Positions 5,822 through 10,148 of a stretch of 10,148 nt of DNA are shown here, piece after piece. The translations under genes and the position numbers were made by a program. The first letter of the stretch is position 1, and every line of letters begins with the position of its first letter. The notes beneath the pieces were generated by a model that was not told the DNA's origin, ran no database searches, and saw nothing but the letters and a program-made list of their open reading frames with translations. Location: positions 1 to 10,148 of the forward strand of contig JANYDZ010000311.1 of the NCBI GenBank assembly GCA_025363375.1. Reading direction: 5' to 3'. Source of the DNA: Hyphomicrobiales bacterium (GTDB lineage: Bacteria > Pseudomonadota > Alphaproteobacteria > Rhizobiales > Beijerinckiaceae).

Positions 5822-6461
5822 TTTCTCGCTCTATCCCCGCGAAGAACCCTTCGATCCCTTCGCAGTCATGCTGTTCAAGGGCCTGCAGGTGCTCGCCTTC
5901 CTGTTCTTCATGGCGTTGCTGGCCATCAATCCGGAAGCCAAGACCGGCAAGATCGACACCAAGGCCGAATTCATCATCGCCATGAACTGGCCCGACAATC
6001 ACCCCGACGACATCGACCTCTATGTCGAGGATCCCGTCGGCAACATCGTCTGGTTCCATCAGCGCGAAGCCGGATTCATGGTGCTGGAGCGCGACGACCG
6101 CGGCGGCGCCAATGATTTCATCATGGTCAACGGCAGGAAGATCACGACGCCGTTGCGCGAGGAAATCGTTTCCATCCGCGGGATTTTGCCCGGCGAGTAC
6201 ACCGTCAACGCGCAGCATTATCTCTCGACAACGCGCGCGCCGGTTCAGGTCTCCGTCAAGGTGGAGAAAATCAACCCGACCTTGCAGGTCGTGCATTACG
6301 AAACGCTCACGCTGTCGGGCACGGGTCAGGAGAAGACCGCCGTGCGCTTCAAGGTCGCGGCCGACGGCTCCATTACCGACACGAACAGCCGGCAGAAATC
6401 GCTGATCGAAATGACGCGCAGCGCCAAACGCGGCGCCGCGGCGGGCGGGGGCGCCAAATGA
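5814..6461 (+). CDS. single-pass membrane protein with ExbD-like topology and a YfaP/DUF2135-like periplasmic domain
   Basis: A 215-residue protein, starting at the ATG at 5814 inside the end of the channel gene. A start at 5787 would only add nine residues of overlap-encoded sequence. Layout: a short cytoplasmic N-terminus with acidic residues (E10, E11, D14), one helix at about 18-38, then a periplasmic region to the C-terminus. The periplasmic part holds FIIAMNWPDNHPDDIDLYVEDP (about 53-74), VLERDDRGGANDF and a PGEYTVNAQHY strand (126-136). This pattern resembles the YfaP/DUF2135 beta-sandwich, where the acidic DxD-type loop may bind a metal. The tail ends in GAAAGGGAK. Its place after a proton channel and its topology match ExbD, TolR or MotB, which carry a proton-accepting aspartate near the helix. 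D14 is the only aspartate near the helix, but it lies further out than in ExbD. Domain assignment is by pattern memory. The partner role is inferred. Confidence 0.6.
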   Translation: MDNFSLYPREEPFDPFAVMLFKGLQVLAFLFFMALLAINPEAKTGKIDTKAEFIIAMNWPDNHPDDIDLYVEDPVGNIVWFHQREAGFMVLERDDRGGANDFIMVNGRKITTPLREEIVSIRGILPGEYTVNAQHYLSTTRAPVQVSVKVEKINPTLQVVHYETLTLSGTGQEKTAVRFKVAADGSITDTNSRQKSLIEMTRSAKRGAAAGGGAK

Positions 6462-7060
6462 CGTCGTCGATCGTCGCTCTTTCCATCGCCTATACGGCGC
6501 TCGGGACGATATTGCTCATTATGGGGCTGCGCTCGAACTACCGCTGGTGGATCAAGGGCGCGGCGATTGTCGTGACATCGGCGTTTTTCGTCGTGGCGTT
6601 TTACAAGACGCGTTCCCTGCTGGGCTGGCCGGGCATCGAGCCGCTGCCGGCGAGGTTTCAATTGCTCTGGGTGCGGGTGCTGGAGCCCAACCGCGCCTAT
6701 CAGGAGCCCGGCGCCATCTACATGTGGGTGGAAGCGCTCGACGAGAACAACGTGCCCAGCGGAATTCCGCGCGCCCACAAGCTGAAATACACCACGCCGC
6801 TGGCCGAGCGCGCTGAAAAGGCTAAAGAGCAAATCATCGCAGGCAATCAGCAGCAAGGCACCGCCGAGGACATGGCGGACGAGGGCAAGGAAACCACGGC
6901 TCCGCAGCAGAATTCCGCGCAGCAGCCGCCTCCCGACGCGGAGCGCGCCGAACAGGGCGTCGCAAATCTGGATCCCGAGTTTTTGCAAAATCAGCCGCAA
7001 CGGGTGGAGTTCGCGCCGCTGCAAGGGCCGCTGTTGCCGGTCAAGGGACCTAACAATTGA
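6458..7060 (+). CDS. two-helix membrane protein of unknown function, third gene of the proton-channel operon
   Basis: A 200-residue protein I do not recognise. Its ATG overlaps the preceding TGA as ATGA, with a GGGGG run (6447-6451) as a possible ribosome-binding site, so it is almost certainly co-translated with the channel genes. Two hydrophobic helices lie at about 4-24 and 33-49, joined by a basic loop (R25, R29, K33). After these comes a compact segment, RFQLLWVRVLEPNR (66-79) and PGAIYMWVEALDENN, that looks like a small folded domain with alternating hydrophobics. Residues about 122-180 are low complexity, rich in Gln, Glu, Ala and Pro, and probably disordered. The end is PLQGPLLPVKGPNN. 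A Pro/Gln-rich extension after a membrane anchor recalls the periplasm-spanning linkers of TonB or TolA in general character only; no TonB C-terminal domain is present. The topology of the tail is unresolved. Confidence 0.6.
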   Translation: MTSSIVALSIAYTALGTILLIMGLRSNYRWWIKGAAIVVTSAFFVVAFYKTRSLLGWPGIEPLPARFQLLWVRVLEPNRAYQEPGAIYMWVEALDENNVPSGIPRAHKLKYTTPLAERAEKAKEQIIAGNQQQGTAEDMADEGKETTAPQQNSAQQPPPDAERAEQGVANLDPEFLQNQPQRVEFAPLQGPLLPVKGPNN

Positions 7061-7117
7061 CGGGCGGTTCAGGCGGCGGGAAAACTGGTTGACCGCGATT
7101 TTTCGCTGGAGAGCGCC

Positions 7118-7723
7118 GTGAGTGAATTCGAACGCTGGCAGGGCCGCTTCGCAGCGCCCGAATATGTGTTTGGCGAAGCGCCCAACGCGTTTCTCGCGGC
7201 GCAGGCGCATCTGCTGCCGAAAGCCGGCAAGGCGCTCGCCGTCGCCGACGGCGAGGGGCGCAACGGCGTGTTTCTGGCGGAAAAAGGCCTCGACACGCTG
7301 TCCATCGACTTCTCGCCGAATGGACAGAAAAAGGCGCTGGAGCTGGCCGCCGGACGCGGCGTCAAAATCAGCGCCGAGCTCGCCGACGTCCACAACTGGA
7401 CCTGGCCGCCGGAAACCTATGACGTTGTCGCGGAAATTTTCACGCAGTTTTCCACGCCGCAAGAACGCGCCGTGAAATGGGCGGGAATGGCGAAGACGCT
7501 GAAGAAGGGCGGCCTGCTGCTGATCGAGGGCTACACGCCCAAACAACTGCAATACGGCACGGGCGGCCCGAAGGAACTCGACAAGCTATACACGCGCGAG
7601 ATGGTCGAGGCGGCGTTCGGCGGCTTCTCCAAGGTTGAAATCCGCGAATACGACACGCACATGAACGAAGGCGGCGGCCATGCCGGCATGGCGGCGGTGA
7701 TCGATCTGGTGGCGTGGAAATAG
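7118..7723 (+). CDS. class I SAM-dependent methyltransferase (small TehB/thiopurine-type family)
   Basis: A 201-residue cytoplasmic methyltransferase with a Rossmann fold. The start is GTG at 7118, preceded by GGAGAG (7108-7113). It agrees with the family N-terminus, in which a WQGRFAAPEYVFGEAPN segment (residues 7-23) caps the active site. Motif I is VADGEGRNG (42-50), the acidic residue closing the second strand is D64 (SIDFSP), and D90 in ELADVHNW is the motif near the adenine. LKKGGLLLIEGYTPKQLQYGTGGP and the C-terminal EGGGHAGMAAVIDLVAWK are typical of a proteobacterial group usually annotated only as 'SAM-dependent methyltransferase'. The substrate is unknown; relatives act on small thiols, selenium, tellurium or halide compounds, but this is not shown here. 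It follows the membrane operon by 57 bp and precedes copA by 56 bp, so cotranscription with copA is possible. Confidence 0.85.
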   Translation: MSEFERWQGRFAAPEYVFGEAPNAFLAAQAHLLPKAGKALAVADGEGRNGVFLAEKGLDTLSIDFSPNGQKKALELAAGRGVKISAELADVHNWTWPPETYDVVAEIFTQFSTPQERAVKWAGMAKTLKKGGLLLIEGYTPKQLQYGTGGPKELDKLYTREMVEAAFGGFSKVEIREYDTHMNEGGGHAGMAAVIDLVAWK

Positions 7724-7779
7724 CCGCTTGATCTGGCGCAACGCGGGTCCGGCGCCTATGTGGGGATGTGGATAAACCC

Positions 7780-10148
7780 ATGACCCTGACTGTCGCCCCC
7801 GAAAGCCCCTCGCGCCGGAACGTCTCGCTTCCCATCGAAGGCATGACCTGCGCGACCTGCGCGGGCCGCGTCGAAAAAGCGTTGTGCGAATTGCCGGGCG
7901 TCGAGGCGAGCGTCAACCTCGCGGCGGAACGCGCCGAGATTTCCTTCGATCCTCACATTGTCGCGCCGCAAGCCCTGGCCCATGCGGTCGAGGCCGCCGG
8001 CTATCACGCGCCGCATGAAACACGGGACCTCAAGATCGGCGGGATGACCTGCGCCACATGCGCGGGCCGGGTTGAGAAGGCTCTGGCGGGCGTGCCTGGC
8101 GTTGTCGGCGCCACGGTCAATCTGGCCACCGAGAAAGCCAGCGTCGAAGGCGTGGCGGGCCTGCTGCGCCCCGCCGATCTTGTCGCCGCGGTCGAAGAAG
8201 CCGGGTATGAAGCTGAAATCCTTACCGGCGACAGCGCGCGCGACGCCGCGTTGATCGCGCGCGAAAACGCGCGCCAGCGCCGCGAAACCCTGCGCGTGAT
8301 CGCCGCGATGGGACTTGCCGCGCCGTTGCTCCTGACGATGCTTGGCGCCGGGTTGCCCGCCTGGGCGCAACTGGCCTTTGCCGCGCCTGTTCAATTCATC
8401 ATCGGCTGGCGCTTTTATTTCGCCGCGTGGAAGGCCTTGCGCGCCAAAACAGGCAATATGGATTTGCTTGTGGCGCTCGGCACGTCGGTCGCGTTCTTCT
8501 ACAGCCTCTGGTTGATGACGCAGCCGCACGCGCATCACCTTTATTTCGAGGCGGCCGCTGTCGTCATTGCGCTCGTCACCCTCGGCAAATGGCTGGAGAG
8601 CCGCGCCAAACGCTCGACCACGGCGGCGATCCGCGCGTTGATGGCGTTGCGGCCTGAAGTGGCCCATGTCGAGCGCGCCAACGGCGAAGTTGAAATTCCC
8701 GTTTCCGCCGTCGCGCTTGGCGATATCGTCGTCGTGCGGCCAGGCGAACGCCTGCCGGTCGATGGCAGGGTGATTGCGGGCGCGAGCGCCGTCGATGAGA
8801 GCCTTATTACAGGCGAGAGTTTGCCGGTGGAAAAACACGTCGGCGAAAAAGTCACCGGCGGCGCCGTCAACGGCCAGGGTTTTTTGCGCGTGGAAGCCAC
8901 CGCGATCGGCGAGCAATCGACGTTGGCGAAAATCATCGCGCTTGTTGAACACGCGCAGGCGAAAAAAGCGCCGGCGCAAAAGCTCGTCGATCGGGTGTCG
9001 GCGATCTTCGTGCCCGTGGTGCTCCTCATCGCGCTCGCGACATTTCTGGCGTGGTGGCTGCTCAAGGGCGATGTCGCCGGCGGCCTTCTGGCGGCGGTGT
9101 CCGTCATGGTGATCGCGTGTCCTTGCGCGCTGGGGCTGGCTACGCCAACAGCCTTCATGGTCGGCACCGGCGCCGCCGCGCGCGCCGGCATACTTATCCG
9201 CGACGCGGAAGCGCTTGAGATGGCGCGCGAAGTCGACACCGTTATTGTCGACAAGACGGGAACGCTCACCGAAGGCAAACCCTCGGTGAGCGATATCATC
9301 ACGGCGGACGGCGTCGGCGAAGACGAGCTTTTGCGCCTTGCGGCCAGCGCGGAGCGCGGCAGCGAACATCCGCTGGCGCTCGCCGTCATTTTCCGCGCGG
9401 CGCATCTTGAATTGGCGCAGCCGCAAAATTTCGAGAGCCGCGCCGGCGAGGGCCTGCTTGCGGATGTCGACGGGCGCCGCGTCGCCGTCGGCAACCGTCG
9501 ACTCATGGCGGCGTTAGGCGTTGACGGCGCGGCGTTCTCGCAGCGAGCCGAAGCGTTGGAAGGGCAGGGCGCGACGGTCATGTGGATCGCCGATTCCGCG
9601 CAACAGGCGCTGCTCGGCCTCATTGCCGCGCGCGACGCGATAAAGCCAGCGTCAAAGCAAGCGATCGCGCGCCTGGAGCAAATGGGCGTCGCAACGCTTT
9701 TGCTCACCGGCGACAATATCCGCACTGCCGAAGTGGTCGCGCGCGCCGTCGGCGTCTCCCGCGTCATGGCTGGCGTTTTGCCGGCGGGCAAGGCGGGCGA
9801 AGTCGAGCGGCTGCGCGCGGCGGGCCACCGCGTCGCCATGGTCGGCGACGGCGTCAACGACGCTCCCGCGCTCGCCGCCGCCGATGTCGGCATGGCCATG
9901 GGCACGGGTGCCGATGTCGCCATGAGCACGGCGGGCGTCACGCTCATGCGCGGCGATCCGCTGTTGATCGCGGACGCGATCTCGATCAGCCGCGCCACTG
10001 TGCGGACGATCCGGCGCGGTCTGTTCTGGGCATTTGTCTACAATATCGTGGGCATACCGCTGGCCGCGCTGGGCCTGCTTACGCCGATGTTCGCCGGCGC
10101 GGCCATGGCGCTGTCTTCGGTCAGCGTGGTGGCGAACGCGCTGTGGCT
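7780..10148 (+). CDS. copA: Cu(I)-exporting P1B-type ATPase CopA, 3'-truncated by window edge
   Basis: A heavy-metal-translocating P-type ATPase that pumps Cu(I) out of the cytoplasm. 789 codons are visible with no stop; only about 10-30 C-terminal residues should be missing. Two N-terminal metal-binding domains each carry GMTCATCAGRVEKAL (cysteines at 24/27 and 91/94). Then come the membrane helices, the actuator loop TGES (344-347), the transport motif CPC (447-449) and the phosphorylation motif DKTGT with D491. HP (530-531), TGDN (643-646) and GDGVND (689-694) follow. The late helices contain YN and MALSS, which together with CPC mark the P1B-1 copper class. ATG at 7780 is preferred; a GTG at 7768 is in frame but has almost no spacing to the GGGGA upstream. 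No CueR, CsoR or copper chaperone gene is visible in the window. All catalytic residues are present, so it should be functional. Confidence 0.95.
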   Translation, partial: MTLTVAPESPSRRNVSLPIEGMTCATCAGRVEKALCELPGVEASVNLAAERAEISFDPHIVAPQALAHAVEAAGYHAPHETRDLKIGGMTCATCAGRVEKALAGVPGVVGATVNLATEKASVEGVAGLLRPADLVAAVEEAGYEAEILTGDSARDAALIARENARQRRETLRVIAAMGLAAPLLLTMLGAGLPAWAQLAFAAPVQFIIGWRFYFAAWKALRAKTGNMDLLVALGTSVAFFYSLWLMTQPHAHHLYFEAAAVVIALVTLGKWLESRAKRSTTAAIRALMALRPEVAHVERANGEVEIPVSAVALGDIVVVRPGERLPVDGRVIAGASAVDESLITGESLPVEKHVGEKVTGGAVNGQGFLRVEATAIGEQSTLAKIIALVEHAQAKKAPAQKLVDRVSAIFVPVVLLIALATFLAWWLLKGDVAGGLLAAVSVMVIACPCALGLATPTAFMVGTGAAARAGILIRDAEALEMAREVDTVIVDKTGTLTEGKPSVSDIITADGVGEDELLRLAASAERGSEHPLALAVIFRAAHLELAQPQNFESRAGEGLLADVDGRRVAVGNRRLMAALGVDGAAFSQRAEALEGQGATVMWIADSAQQALLGLIAARDAIKPASKQAIARLEQMGVATLLLTGDNIRTAEVVARAVGVSRVMAGVLPAGKAGEVERLRAAGHRVAMVGDGVNDAPALAAADVGMAMGTGADVAMSTAGVTLMRGDPLLIADAISISRATVRTIRRGLFWAFVYNIVGIPLAALGLLTPMFAGAAMALSSVSVVANALW

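Noticed and set aside
5060..7060. Zorya-type anti-phage system
   Set aside because: The first gene is a MotA-like channel as in ZorA, but the second lacks an OmpA-like domain, the channel protein lacks ZorA's long cytoplasmic tail, and no helicase or nuclease gene follows in the window.
7064..7103. GCGGT ... ACCGC inverted repeat followed by TTTTT after the membrane operon, resembling an intrinsic terminator
   Set aside because: Only five clean pairs around a loop of more than 20 nt, and the T-run starts two bases after the stem. Too weak to call, though it is in a sensible place.
7850..8100. Near-identical repeats encoding GMTCATCAGRVEKAL
   Set aside because: They are the two metal-binding domains normal for CopA, not a mobile or CRISPR-like repeat.
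7756..9426. A 556-codon open frame on the minus strand opposite copA (and another at 8541-9998)
   Set aside because: Both are antisense to a gene with every P-type ATPase motif. Their translations are Arg/Ala/His- or Ser/Arg/Ala-rich with no recognisable domain, as expected from GC-rich codon bias.

Overview
The window is GC-rich (low to mid 60s % by eye), densely packed and bacterial. The gene content fits an alphaproteobacterium, probably Hyphomicrobiales (Beijerinckiaceae, Methylocystaceae or Bradyrhizobium-like). Evidence for this is the style of the solute-binding proteins, a CopA with two metal-binding domains, strong G/C third-position bias and short intergenic gaps. The placement is inferred from family resemblance and not from a marker gene. 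I see no rRNA, tRNA, CRISPR, insertion sequence or phage gene.

Left part (1-4834): a cluster of periplasmic binding proteins. It opens with a 5'-truncated SsuA/THI5-type (NMT1-like) solute-binding protein on the plus strand. A minus-strand group converges on it: two tandemly duplicated iron-type (AfuA/FbpA-like) solute-binding proteins, then a secreted GlcG/HbpS-type (DUF336) protein joined to the second copy by a 4-bp ATGA overlap. Diverging from this group is a Bug/TctC-type receptor of the tripartite tricarboxylate transporter class. So four receptors of three transporter classes lie side by side with no permease or ATPase in view. The duplication includes about 68 bp of upstream DNA, with a 10-mer kept at exactly the same distance from both start codons. 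The divergent gap also holds a 16-bp dyad.

Middle part (5060-7060): three overlapping plus-strand genes that look like one operon. The first is a MotA/TolQ/ExbB-type proton channel. The second is a single-pass protein with ExbD/TolR-like topology, but its periplasmic part looks like a YfaP/DUF2135-type beta domain. The third is a two-helix membrane protein with a Gln/Pro/Glu-rich tail that I do not recognise. This is the best candidate for an undescribed system: a proton-motive-force-driven envelope machine with a non-standard periplasmic arm. It is preceded by an inverted repeat and a possible 10-codon leader peptide overlapping the first start codon.

Right part (7118-10148): a SAM-dependent methyltransferase with a GTG start, then a Cu(I)-exporting P1B-type ATPase (CopA). 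CopA runs off the end of the window with only its last residues missing. Several long open frames opposite copA and the binding-protein genes are GC-driven shadows.
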